From Amycolatopsis thermophila (GTDB lineage Bacteria > Actinomycetota > Actinomycetes > Mycobacteriales > Pseudonocardiaceae), in contig NZ_JAUSUT010000001.1 of NCBI RefSeq assembly GCF_030814215.1, forward strand, positions 4,278,001-4,342,000: a stretch of DNA of 64,000 nt, read 5' to 3'. A model generated the notes under the pieces. The model did no database searches. It saw only the letters and a program-made list of their open reading frames with translations, and was not told where the DNA came from. The translations under genes were made by a program, and so were the position numbers. Of this stretch, positions 18,462 to 26,715 are shown piece after piece (the first letter of the stretch is position 1; each line of letters starts with the position of its first letter).

Positions 18462-18839
18462 ATGTCCGCCAAAGACGGCGGCTATTTCAGCCGGCTGGTG
18501 CGCAAGCTCACCAGCGACGTCGAGGAACTCGACGCCGACGATCTGTCCGAAAAATCCGAGGCCGGCGGGGCGCGGCGAGCCTGCGACTGCCGGTCGGGCG
18601 AAGAGGTGACCGTCCTGGGACGGTTACGCAGCGTGGAGCTGTGTCCCACGAAAGAGGCGGCGACACTGCGGGCCGAGTTGTTCGACGGCACGGAGGGCGT
18701 GACGCTAGTCTGGCTGGGACGGCGCCGCATCCCGGGCATCGAACCGGGCCGGACCATCAAGGTCCGCGGCCGCATGGCCGAACGTGACGGCCAGAAGGTG
18801 CTGTACAACCCGTTCTACGAGCTGCAGACGACTTCCTGA
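18462..18839 (+). CDS. OB-fold nucleic acid-binding domain protein
   Basis: A 125 aa protein. After a short acidic helix (VRKLTSDVEELDADDLSEK) it forms a single OB barrel: EVTVLGRLRSVELCPTKE, TLRAELFDGTEGVTLVWLG, GRTIKVRGRMAERDGQKVLYNP. This is the small actinobacterial OB protein that accompanies DUF3159 (Rv2694c by position) and is thought to bind single-stranded nucleic acid. It contains a TTA leucine codon at 18624-18626, rare in such high-GC DNA. It is followed after 13 bp by the DUF3159 gene, probably in one operon. Confidence 0.9.
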   Translation: MSAKDGGYFSRLVRKLTSDVEELDADDLSEKSEAGGARRACDCRSGEEVTVLGRLRSVELCPTKEAATLRAELFDGTEGVTLVWLGRRRIPGIEPGRTIKVRGRMAERDGQKVLYNPFYELQTTS

Positions 18840-18852
18840 AACTGGTAACCGC

Positions 18853-19614
18853 GTGACTGAACCCGCCCGTCCAGGCGAGCAGACCGAACGACGCCCCGCC
18901 GACGACACCGGGGCCGAGCCTGGGCGGGCGGGCACGCGTCCCGAGCCCACGATGCTCGAGCAGATGGGCGGGGTGTCCGGGCTCATCTACTCGTCGCTGC
19001 CGATCGTCGTGTTCGTCCTCGCGAACTCGTTCTTCGGGCTCACCGTCGGCATCTGGAGCGCGGTCGGCAGCGCGGTGGCGATCACCGTCCTGCGGCTCGT
19101 CCGCCGCGAGCCGCTCCAGCCGGCCATCTCCGGCTTCTTCGGGGTCGCGATCGCGGCCTTCATCGCCTACCGCACCGGATCCGCGAAGGGCTTCTTCCTG
19201 TTCGGGATCTGGGCGAGCCTGGTCTACGGCAGCGTGTTCGTGCTGTCGGTGCTGGTGCGCTGGCCGCTGGCCGGGGTGATCTGGAACTTCCTCAACGGCA
19301 CCGGCACCGCCTGGCGACGGGACAAGTCCTCGCGGTTCGGCTACGACGTCGCCACGCTCGCGCTCGCCGCCGTGTTCGGCGCGCGCTTCATCGTGCAGCG
19401 GTGGCTCTACGAGGCGGACTACACCGGCTGGCTCGCGTTCGCCAAGATCGCGATGGGCTACCCGCTCTACGCCCTCGCCCTGCTGGTGGTCGTGTGGGCC
19501 GTGCGCCGCTCCGACAAGCGCCTCAAGGCCCTCGAAGAGGCCAAGGCGGCCGAGGAGGAGGACGTCGAAGCCCACCTCCGCGTCAAGTACGGACAGCCGC
19601 CCCAGGAGGCATGA
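18853..19614 (+). CDS. DUF3159 family membrane protein
   Basis: A 253 aa protein starting at GTG 18853. The N-terminal 45 residues are polar and Pro/Glu-rich. A stretch from about 50 to 225 contains six hydrophobic helices, including LIYSSLPIVVFVLANSFFGL, VFVLSVLVRWPLAGVIWNF and MGYPLYALALLVVVWAV. The C-terminus is a charged helix (RLKALEEAKAAEEEDVEAHL). DUF3159 proteins (Rv2693c by position) are small polytopic membrane proteins of unknown function. It shares an operon with the OB-fold gene. Confidence 0.92.
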   Translation: MTEPARPGEQTERRPADDTGAEPGRAGTRPEPTMLEQMGGVSGLIYSSLPIVVFVLANSFFGLTVGIWSAVGSAVAITVLRLVRREPLQPAISGFFGVAIAAFIAYRTGSAKGFFLFGIWASLVYGSVFVLSVLVRWPLAGVIWNFLNGTGTAWRRDKSSRFGYDVATLALAAVFGARFIVQRWLYEADYTGWLAFAKIAMGYPLYALALLVVVWAVRRSDKRLKALEEAKAAEEEDVEAHLRVKYGQPPQEA

Positions 19615-19617
19615 CGC

Positions 19618-19843
19618 CCGCGCCGGCTCAGTCCGGCGCCCTGCCGGTTTCGGCCGTTTCGCTGGATCCCGGTGCCGGTTCCGGCCACGACCCGTGCAGG
19701 CCTGCGGCCGGGTCGATCCGCGGCAGGTCCGGGACGGCTGGGCGCCCGGCCTGCACGCGCGGGTCCTGTCCGGCGGGCACTTCCCGCCGGAGGAACGCCC
19801 CCGCGAGGTCACCCGCCGCGACGCCGGCCACCGGCTGCGCTAG
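19618..19843 (+). pseudogene. Remnant of an alpha/beta hydrolase
   Basis: Between the DUF3159 stop and the end of the trkA-type gene, one frame reads VDPRQVRDGWAPGLHARV then LSGGHFPPEERPREV, which is the C-terminal catalytic-His region of epoxide hydrolase/haloacetate dehalogenase-like enzymes. A second frame upstream reads RWIPVPV, resembling the strand before it. The two pieces are in different frames and no N-terminal domain is present, so this looks like decayed debris rather than a gene. Confidence 0.4.
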
Positions 19844-20496
19844 TAGCCCAACGCCTTGCGGATGTCGGGTTCGACCTCCGTGGACGCCACGAACAGCAGC
19901 TCGTCACCGGGCTCCAGCGGGTCCTCCGGCTGCGGCACGATCACCCGGTCGCCGCGCAGGATCGTCACCAGCGCGGCGTCCCGCGGCAGCGCCAGGTCGC
20001 TCACCGGGCGCCCGGCCAGCGGTGTCTGGTCGGGCAGGGTCAGCTCGACCAGGTTGGCCTGCCCCTGCCGGAACGTCATCAGCCGCACCAGGTCGCCGAC
20101 GCTGACCGCCTCCTCGACCATCGCGGCCAGGATCCGCGGCGTCGACACGGCGACGTCCACGCCCCACGCGTCGGTGTAGAGCCACTCGTTCGCCGGGTTG
20201 TTCACCCGCGCCACCACGCGCCGCACCGCGAACTCGGTTTTCGCCAGCAGCGACACGACCAGGTTGACCTTGTCGTCCCCGGTCGCGGCGATCACCACGT
20301 CGCAGCGCTCGATGCCGGACTCCTCCAGCGTCGACACCTCGCACGCGTCCCCGAGCACCCAGTCGGCCTGCTCGACGGTGTCCGGTTCGAACTGCCCGGC
20401 CTGCCGCTCGATCAGCATGACCTGGTGGCCGCCGTCGATCAGCTCCTTGGCGATCGACCGGCCCACCGCGCCGGCTCCCGCGATCGCGACCCGCAT
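19840..20496 (-). CDS. ceoC: TrkA-family potassium regulatory protein (second of pair)
   Basis: A 218 aa cytosolic RCK protein: an N-terminal Rossmann NAD domain (MRVAIAGAGAVGRSIAKELI with G-x-G-x-x-G) and a TrkA_C-like domain ending LEPGDELLFVAST. It is expected to gate a potassium transporter in response to nucleotides such as NAD(H) or c-di-AMP. The ATG overlaps the TGA of the upstream trkA gene. Together they match CeoB/CeoC (Rv2691/Rv2692). The likely partner is the KimA-like permease beyond the divergent promoter. Confidence 0.9.
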   Translation of the reverse strand: MRVAIAGAGAVGRSIAKELIDGGHQVMLIERQAGQFEPDTVEQADWVLGDACEVSTLEESGIERCDVVIAATGDDKVNLVVSLLAKTEFAVRRVVARVNNPANEWLYTDAWGVDVAVSTPRILAAMVEEAVSVGDLVRLMTFRQGQANLVELTLPDQTPLAGRPVSDLALPRDAALVTILRGDRVIVPQPEDPLEPGDELLFVASTEVEPDIRKALGY

Positions 20497-21161
20497 CAGG
20501 CTTCCTCCTCCGGCGCACGCGCCGCGATGCTCGTGACGTCCCCGACCGTCCCCGACTTCGCGGCGACGTAGACCAGATCGTCGGCCTGCAGGACGGTCTT
20601 GGAATCGGGCAGGACCGGCGTGCCGAACCGGACGATGAACGCCACCCGCGCGCCGGTCGACTCCTGCAGCTCGTTGACGCTGCGGCCGACCCAGCCCTCG
20701 TGCAACGGCAGCTGCAGCATCGCGACGTTGCCGCTGGGGTCCCGCCACGCCGACGCGACCCCGTCGGGCAGCAGCGTGCGCAGGAACCGGTCGGTCGTCC
20801 ACGGCACCGTCGCCACGGTCGGGATGCCCAGCCGCTCGTAGACCGCCGCACGTTTCGGGTCGTAGATCCGGGCCACGACGTGCTCGACGCCGAAGTTCTC
20901 GCGCGCCACCCGAGCGGAGATGATGTTCGAGTTGTCGCCGCTGGACACCGCCGCGAAGGCGCCCGCCTTCTCGATGCCGGCGTCGATCAGCACCTGCCGG
21001 TCGAAACCGATACCGAGCACCTGCCGGCCGTGGAAGTCGCTGCCGAGCCGCCGGAAGGCCTCCTGCGACTTGTCGATCACCGCGACCTCGTGACCGAGGC
21101 GCTCGAGGGCCGCGGCCAGGGACGCGCCCACCCGGCCGCAGCCCATGATCACCACGTGCAC
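20496..21161 (-). CDS. ceoB: TrkA-family potassium regulatory protein (first of pair)
   Basis: A 221 aa RCK protein. The GTG start at 21161 has a strong AGGAGG upstream. MHVVIMGCGRVGASLAAALE carries the G-x-G-x-x-G nucleotide loop and VIDKSQEAFRRL the acidic end of strand 2; a C-terminal TrkA_C domain ends with VLQADDLVYVAAKSG. It is the first gene of a coupled pair and is divergent from the KimA-like permease, with 103 bp between. Such pairs in M. tuberculosis (CeoB/CeoC) regulate K+ uptake. Confidence 0.9.
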   Translation of the reverse strand: MHVVIMGCGRVGASLAAALERLGHEVAVIDKSQEAFRRLGSDFHGRQVLGIGFDRQVLIDAGIEKAGAFAAVSSGDNSNIISARVARENFGVEHVVARIYDPKRAAVYERLGIPTVATVPWTTDRFLRTLLPDGVASAWRDPSGNVAMLQLPLHEGWVGRSVNELQESTGARVAFIVRFGTPVLPDSKTVLQADDLVYVAAKSGTVGDVTSIAARAPEEEA

Positions 21162-21264
21162 GTCCTGCCTCCTGTGTGTCACCCGAACGGCGGTTACCCG
21201 GTAGATGCCGACGCAGAACCTACCTTGTCCGGCCGTCTCGCGGAGGCGCCCGTACCCTTCTGAC

Positions 21265-23298
21265 GTGTCGAAGATTGCGACCGCCACCAAACGGCTGCTC
21301 GTGGGCCGTCCGTTCCGCAGCGACCGGCTGTCCCACACCCTGCTCCCCAAGCGGATCGCGCTGCCGATCTTCGCCTCCGACGCGCTGTCGAGCGTGGCGT
21401 ACGCGCCCGAGGAAATCTTCCTCACGCTGAGCGTCGCGGGGCTGTCGGCGTACGCCTACGCGCCGTGGATCGGTGTCGCCGTCGCCGTGGTCATGCTGGT
21501 CGTGGTGGCCTCCTACCGGCAGAACGTCCACGCCTACCCGAGCGGGGGAGGTGACTACGAGGTCGCCAGCACGAACCTGGGCGGCAAGTTCGGCCTGACC
21601 GTGGCCAGCGCGCTGCTGGTCGATTACGTCCTGACCGTGGCCGTGTCGACGTCGTCGGGTGTGGCCAACATCGGGTCGGCGATCCCGTTCGTCGCCGAGC
21701 ACAAGGTGCTCTGCGCGGTGCTGATCGTGGTGATCCTGACCTCGATGAACCTGCGCGGCGTGCGCGAGTCGGGCAAGACCTTCGCAATTCCGACGTACGG
21801 GTTCATCATCGGCATTCTCTGCATGGTGGCCTGGGGCCTGTTCGAGGCGCTGCGCGGCACCCCGATCCGCGCCGAGAGCGCCGGGTTCCAGCTGCACGAG
21901 GAGACCTCGCTCGCCGGGTTCGCCTTCTTCTTCCTCATCCTGCGGTCGTTCTCCTCCGGCGCCGCCGCGCTGACCGGCGTGGAGGCCATCAGCAACGGCG
22001 TGCCCGCCTTCCGCAAGCCGAAGTCGAAGAACGCGGCGACCACCCTGCTGATGATGGGCGTGCTCGCGGTGACGATGCTGATCGGCATCATCACCCTGGC
22101 GATCCTCACCGACGTCAAGTTCGCCGAGGACCCGGCGACCCAGCTCGCCGGCGCGCCCGCGGGCTACCAGCAGAAGACGATCGTCGCCCAGATCGCGCAC
22201 GCCGTCTTCCAGAACTTCTCGCCGGCGTTCTACTACATCTCGTTCGTCACCGGCATCATCCTGCTGCTGGCGGCGAACACCGCGTTCAACGGTTTCCCCG
22301 TGCTCGCGTCGATCCTCGCGCAGGACCGCTACCTGCCGCGGCAGCTGCACACCCGCGGCGACCGGCTGACCTTCTCCAACGGCATCCTGTTCCTCGCGGC
22401 GTTCGCGCTGGTGCTGATCTTCGCCTTCCACGCCGAGGTCACGAAGCTGATCCAGCTCTACATCGTCGGCGTGTTCGTGTCCTTCACCGTCAGCCAGGCC
22501 GGGATGCTGCGGCACTGGCACCGGCTGCTGGCCCACGAGACCGAGCCGGGTGCGCGGCGCCGGATGCGCCGGTCCCAGACGGTCAACGCGATCGGCCTGA
22601 CCATGACCGGCACGGTGCTGGTGATCGTGCTGATCACCAAGTTCCTGCTCGGCGCGTGGATCGCGATCGCCGCGATGGTGGCGATCTACCTGCTGATGAC
22701 CGCGATCCGGCGGCACTACGACCGGGTGGCGGAGGAGCTGTCCGCGCTGGACGGCTCCGCGCCGACGGTGCTGCCCTCGCGCAACCACGCGATCGTGCTG
22801 GTCTCCAAGCTGCACCTGCCGACGCTGCGCGCCGTGGCCTACGCCAAGGCCATGCGGCCGGACGTGCTCGAGGCCGTGACGGTCAACGTGGACGACGCCG
22901 AGACGCGCCAGCTCACCGCCGAGTGGGAGGCCAAGGGCTTCAAGGTGCCGCTGAAGGTGATCGAGTCGCCGTACCGGGAGATCACGCGCCCGGTGCTGGA
23001 CTACGTCAAGCGCGTGCGCGGGGACAACCCGCGGGACGTGGTCACGGTCCTCATCCCGGAGTACGTCGTCGGCCACTGGTGGGAGCAGCTGCTGCACAAC
23101 CAGAGCGCGCTGCGGCTCAAGGGGCGCCTGCTGTTCCAGCCCGGTGTGATGGTCACGAGCGTGCCCTGGCAGCTGGAATCCTCGGCGAAGGCGCTGCGGC
23201 GGGCGGCCCGCGCCCGGCCCGCGGCCGGTGACGTGCGCCGCGGGTTCTTCACCGACGGGGCGCACCGCGCGGGCGCCGGCAAGGACGGCGGACGGTGA
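21265..23298 (+). CDS. APC-superfamily potassium permease, KimA/YdaO-like
   Basis: A 677 aa protein with about 12 membrane spans in the first 480 residues and a long C-terminal cytoplasmic domain. SDALSSVAYAPEEIFLTLS near residue 45, SYRQNVHAYPSGGGDYEVAS, and LTGVEAISNGVPAFRKPKSK are strongly KimA-like. The C-terminal part, with VLPSRNHAIVLVSKLHLPTLR, resembles a USP/UspA fold. KimA in Bacillus imports K+ and is inhibited by c-di-AMP; here the divergent TrkA pair is the likely regulator. The gene corresponds to Rv2690c by position. Its TGA overlaps the next GTG. Confidence 0.88.
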   Translation: MSKIATATKRLLVGRPFRSDRLSHTLLPKRIALPIFASDALSSVAYAPEEIFLTLSVAGLSAYAYAPWIGVAVAVVMLVVVASYRQNVHAYPSGGGDYEVASTNLGGKFGLTVASALLVDYVLTVAVSTSSGVANIGSAIPFVAEHKVLCAVLIVVILTSMNLRGVRESGKTFAIPTYGFIIGILCMVAWGLFEALRGTPIRAESAGFQLHEETSLAGFAFFFLILRSFSSGAAALTGVEAISNGVPAFRKPKSKNAATTLLMMGVLAVTMLIGIITLAILTDVKFAEDPATQLAGAPAGYQQKTIVAQIAHAVFQNFSPAFYYISFVTGIILLLAANTAFNGFPVLASILAQDRYLPRQLHTRGDRLTFSNGILFLAAFALVLIFAFHAEVTKLIQLYIVGVFVSFTVSQAGMLRHWHRLLAHETEPGARRRMRRSQTVNAIGLTMTGTVLVIVLITKFLLGAWIAIAAMVAIYLLMTAIRRHYDRVAEELSALDGSAPTVLPSRNHAIVLVSKLHLPTLRAVAYAKAMRPDVLEAVTVNVDDAETRQLTAEWEAKGFKVPLKVIESPYREITRPVLDYVKRVRGDNPRDVVTVLIPEYVVGHWWEQLLHNQSALRLKGRLLFQPGVMVTSVPWQLESSAKALRRAARARPAAGDVRRGFFTDGAHRAGAGKDGGR

Positions 23299-24485
23299 CG
23301 GACTGGACCGGGCGGACGCTGGAGCTCGAAGTGGGCCCCGTGGCCCACGGCGGGCACTGCGTGTCCCGTGTGGACGGTCGGGTCGTGTTCGTGCGGCACG
23401 CACTGCCCGGCGAGGTGGTGCGCGCCGAGGTGACCGAGGACAAGGGCGGTTCGTTCTGCCGGGCCGAGGCGGTCGAGGTGCTGCGGGCGGTGCCGGAGCG
23501 GGTCCCCCCGCCGTGCCCGCTGGCGGTGCCGGGGCGCTGCGGCGGGTGCGACTGGCAGCACGCGACGCCGGAGTTCCAGCGGGAGTTGAAGGCGCGCGTG
23601 GTGGCCGAACAGCTGCAGCGGCTGGCCGGGCTGGAGTGGCCCGTCGAGGTCGAGGCCCTGCCCGGCGACGTGCTCGGCTGGCGGTCCCGCGTCCGGCTGG
23701 TGGCCGGGCGGGACGGCCGGGCCGGGCTGCGGGCGCACCGCAGTCACCGCGTGGTCGCGCTGGAGAAGTGCCCGATCACGGTGCCGGGTGCGCTCGACGC
23801 GGTCCTGGAGCGGCGCTGGCGGCCGGGCACCGAGATCGAGGTGACCAGCGACGGTGATGGCCGGGTGCACACCCGGGAGCTGGCGACGGTGCGGGGCAAG
23901 CGGCGGGCGCGGCAGCTCACCGGTGGCGAAGCGGTGCAGCACGCGGCCGGCCGCGACTGGCGGTTGCAGGCGCACGGGTTCTGGCAGGTGCACCCCGCGG
24001 CGGCGGAGACCTTCGCCGGTGTGGTGCGGGAGTGGGCGGCGGCTCCGGCGGGTGCGCTGGCCTGGGACCTGTACGCCGGGGTCGGGCTGTTCGCGTCGGT
24101 GCTGGCCGGGCAGGTGGGGCCGTCCGGCCAGGTCGTGGCGGTGGAGTCGGGGCACCGGGCGGTCAGCGACGGTGAGCGGAACCTCGCCGACCTGCCGCAG
24201 GTGAGCTGGCGCGCGGGCCGGACCGAGGAGGTGCTGCCGTCGTTGCCCGGTCAGCCGGAGGTCGTGGTGCTGGACCCCCCGCGGTCCGGCGCCGGGCGCG
24301 CGGTGGCCGGGGCGCTGGCCGCGGCGTCGCCCGCCCGCGTCGTGTACGTGGCCTGCGACCCGGCGGCGCTGGCCCGCGACGTGGCCTTCTTCGGCGAGGC
24401 GGGGTACCGGCTGGAGCGGCTGCGGGCGTTCGACGCCTTTCCGATGACGCATCACGTGGAGTGCATCGCCCTGCTGACCCGCTGA
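23295..24485 (+). CDS. TrmA/RumA-type RNA (uracil-5-)methyltransferase
   Basis: A 396 aa protein. It begins with a TRAM/OB domain (LELEVGPVAHGGHCVSR...VRAEVTEDKG), then a cysteine-rich region (CPLAVPGRCGGCDWQ, an Fe-S type C-x-x-C), and a SAM-binding domain with WDLYAGVGLFASVLA and VVVLDPPRSGAGR; the catalytic cysteine lies in VYVACDPAALARDV. It should methylate a uridine C5 in tRNA or rRNA. The gene corresponds to Rv2689c and is coupled to the permease by overlap. A promoter change is not visible, so it may be in the same operon. Confidence 0.92.
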   Translation: MTDWTGRTLELEVGPVAHGGHCVSRVDGRVVFVRHALPGEVVRAEVTEDKGGSFCRAEAVEVLRAVPERVPPPCPLAVPGRCGGCDWQHATPEFQRELKARVVAEQLQRLAGLEWPVEVEALPGDVLGWRSRVRLVAGRDGRAGLRAHRSHRVVALEKCPITVPGALDAVLERRWRPGTEIEVTSDGDGRVHTRELATVRGKRRARQLTGGEAVQHAAGRDWRLQAHGFWQVHPAAAETFAGVVREWAAAPAGALAWDLYAGVGLFASVLAGQVGPSGQVVAVESGHRAVSDGERNLADLPQVSWRAGRTEEVLPSLPGQPEVVVLDPPRSGAGRAVAGALAAASPARVVYVACDPAALARDVAFFGEAGYRLERLRAFDAFPMTHHVECIALLTR

Positions 24486-24524
24486 GCGCCGGAAACTGTC
24501 GGTGCCCTGCGGCAGGATGCGGGC

Positions 24525-24710
24525 ATGACTTCAGTGCACGGCCGGGACGCGGCCGACGCCGCCCACCGGCCGGCCGACCTCGAACCGGATCTGGCGGCAC
24601 GGGCTCTGGCGGCGTTGAGCGCGCTGTGGGGCGGCGGCTCGGGCCCGCCCCCGCCGAGGCGGGACGTGGTTGGTTCCCCGCCGTCGTCTGCTGGGGCCGG
24701 ACTCCGGTGA
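24525..24710 (+). CDS. Small hypothetical protein (61 aa)
   Basis: MTSVHGRDAADAAHRPADLE starts shortly after a purine-rich GGCAGGATGCGGGC sequence. The product has an acidic, alanine-rich first half with a possible helix (LAARALAALSALWGG) and a proline-rich tail. No known domain is visible. It ends 26 bp before the DUF2786 gene. It could be a spurious frame in the spacer, since the composition is similar to other shadows. Confidence 0.4.
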   Translation: MTSVHGRDAADAAHRPADLEPDLAARALAALSALWGGGSGPPPPRRDVVGSPPSSAGAGLR

Positions 24711-24736
24711 CGCGGTTGCCCGGCGAGGGGGTGTGA

Positions 24737-25867
24737 GTGGCGGAGTCCACGGTGGAAACGTTCGCGGTCCTGTTGTGCGACGCGGCGCAGCGGCGGCTGG
24801 GGGAGCTGGCGGCGCGTGAGCTCGCCGGCCCGGCCTACGACGACCGGCTGATCGACCGGGCCGCGGAGCTGGCGCTGCGCGAGGTCCTGGCCCGGCTGTG
24901 GCGCACCGGCTGGCAGCCGCGTGACGTGCACCAGATCGCCCTGCGGCGGCTGGGCCGTCAGGGTGTCGCGCTGACCGTCGACGCCATCGCCGGCTGCGCG
25001 GCGGCCGCCCGGCGGGACCAGGTCGCCGCGATCGGGGCCGAGGTCTGGTGGTCGCCGCAGGAGCCGCTGCTGGGGCAGTGGGCGCGACGGCACCGGGTGG
25101 AGCGCGTACCCGCGCTGCTGGCCGTCCTGGCGGTGCTGGAGGCGTTGCTGCCGCTGCCGCGGTTGCCGGAGATGCCCGCGCCGTCCGCACCCGCGCGCGG
25201 GGTGGACGAGAAGGTGCTCGCGCGGATCCGGGCGCTGCTCGCGAAGGCGGAGTCGACGTCGTTCCCGGAGGAGGCGGAAGCGCTGTCGGCCAAGGCGCAG
25301 GAGCTGATGAGCCGGTACGCGTTCGAGCAGGCGCTGGTGAGCGGGCCCGCCGCCGGTGCGGGGTCGGCGCGCCGGTTCTGGCTCGAACAGCCCTACCTCG
25401 GGCCGAAGTCGTCGCTGGTCACGGCGGTGGCGACGGCCAACCGGTGCCGGGCCGCGTTCTACGCCGAGCTCGGGTTCGTCGCGCTGGTCGGGCACGAGGT
25501 CGACCTGGACCTCGTCGAGCTGCTGTCGACCTCCCTGCTGGTCCAGGCGAACGAGGCGATGCTCGCGGCCGGGCGCCGGGCGCGGACCCGTTCGTTCCGG
25601 CACGCGTTCCTGCTCGCCTACGCCGGCCGGATCGGGGAGCGGCTGGACGAGGCCGATCGCGCCGCGGGCGACGCTGTCGCGGACTCGCGCCTGCTCCCGA
25701 TCCTGGCCCGGCGCAGGCAGGAGGTGGACACGCTGTTCACCCAGCTGTTCCCGCACACCCTGCGCCGCACGACGACCGTCAGCAACGGCGAGGGCTGGGC
25801 GGCGGGCCGGGCAGCCGCCGACCACGCCCGGCTGACGGTGGAGCGGGCGAGGTTGGGCGGCACCTGA
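24737..25867 (+). CDS. DUF2786 domain-containing protein
   Basis: A 376 aa protein. The clearest region is KVLARIRALLAKAESTSFPE then EAEALSAKAQELMSRYA at about residues 155-195, the DUF2786 motif found in actinobacterial and phage proteins. The flanking domains are helical: an N-terminal part (residues 1-110) of unknown type and a C-terminal part with THRRTTTVSNGEGWAAGRAA-like glycine-rich end. No catalytic motif is evident. It is probably cytosolic. The long spacer after its stop codon is occupied by a tandem array. Function unknown. Confidence 0.8.
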   Translation: MAESTVETFAVLLCDAAQRRLGELAARELAGPAYDDRLIDRAAELALREVLARLWRTGWQPRDVHQIALRRLGRQGVALTVDAIAGCAAAARRDQVAAIGAEVWWSPQEPLLGQWARRHRVERVPALLAVLAVLEALLPLPRLPEMPAPSAPARGVDEKVLARIRALLAKAESTSFPEEAEALSAKAQELMSRYAFEQALVSGPAAGAGSARRFWLEQPYLGPKSSLVTAVATANRCRAAFYAELGFVALVGHEVDLDLVELLSTSLLVQANEAMLAAGRRARTRSFRHAFLLAYAGRIGERLDEADRAAGDAVADSRLLPILARRRQEVDTLFTQLFPHTLRRTTTVSNGEGWAAGRAAADHARLTVERARLGGT

Positions 25868-26026
25868 GCTCGCCGGCGCGCGCCGCGCGGGGATTCGGGG
25901 CGAGTGTCCCCGCGGGCGAGGTGCCCTCGCGAACGGGTGCGCCCGCCGGGGAACCTGCCCGCAGGACGGTGGGGGGCCGGGCGCGCGCCGGACGGCGGGG
26001 GCTGGGCCGGGCGCGCGCCGGACGGT

Positions 26027-26660
26027 GCACGGCGCTGGGGCGGCGGCCGGGAGGGCGGCGCCACTGCTCCCAGCGGGCGGAGCTCCGGATGTCCGCGGCG
26101 CGTGGTGTGCTGCGTCCTAGACGTCGTGCGCGGCCAGCGGTGCGGTCCGCCCGAGATGTCGTGCAGGGTGCACGGCGCCGGGCGGCGCCACCGCTCCCAG
26201 CGGGCGGAGCCTCGGATGGCGTTCGCGGCGCGTGGTGTGCTGCGTCCCAGAGGTCGTGCACGGCTAGCGGTGCGCTGCACCCGAGATGTCGTGCAGGGTG
26301 TACGGTGCCGGGCGGCGCCGCCGCTCCCAGCGGGCGGAGCTTCGGATGGCGTTCGCGGCGCGTGGCTGTGCTACCGCCGCGCTCCGCCCCAGATGCCGTT
26401 CACGGTGCACGGCGCCGGGGCAGCGCCATCCCTCCCAGCGGGCCGAGTTCCGGATGTTGGTCGCGGCCATCGGTGCGGTCCGCCCGAGATGTCGTGCAGG
26501 GTGCACGGCGCCGGGGCGGCGCTACCGCTTCCAGCGGGCGGAGCACCGGAAGTCCGCGGCGCCCGCGGTGCTGCGTCCCCGACGTCGGTCGCGGCCAGCG
26601 GCGCGATCCGCCCCAGATGTCCTTCACGGTGCACGGCCCCGGCGCCACCGCTCCCGGCGC
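26027..26660. repeat. Tandem array of five imperfect 96-144 bp units between DUF2786 and sdhB
   Basis: Unit starts at about 26027, 26171, 26301, 26408, 26504 and a truncated one at 26632, each beginning CACGGCGCCGGG or close to it. Units share CTCCCAGCGGGCGGAGC, GCGGCGCGTGGTGTGCTGCG, and end with CCGAGATGTCGTGCAGGGTG or CCAGATGCCGTTCACGGTG. Unit lengths are 144, 130, 107, 96 and 128 bp, so internal deletions have occurred. The whole 848 bp convergent region (25868-26715) has no recognisable gene. Confidence 0.8.
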
Positions 26661-26715
26661 GCCGCGCCCCGCGGGCCGGACGGCGCTCACGGCGAACCGA
26701 GTGCGGCGCCCCCGT

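Noticed and set aside
24461-24736. 91-codon frame before the DUF2786 gene
   Set aside because: It overlaps the methyltransferase end and the spacer, starts inside the coding sequence and is Gly/Arg/Pro-rich.
26027-26660. CRISPR-like regular spacing
   Set aside because: Units are contiguous, unequal in length and without unique spacers; no cas gene is present.
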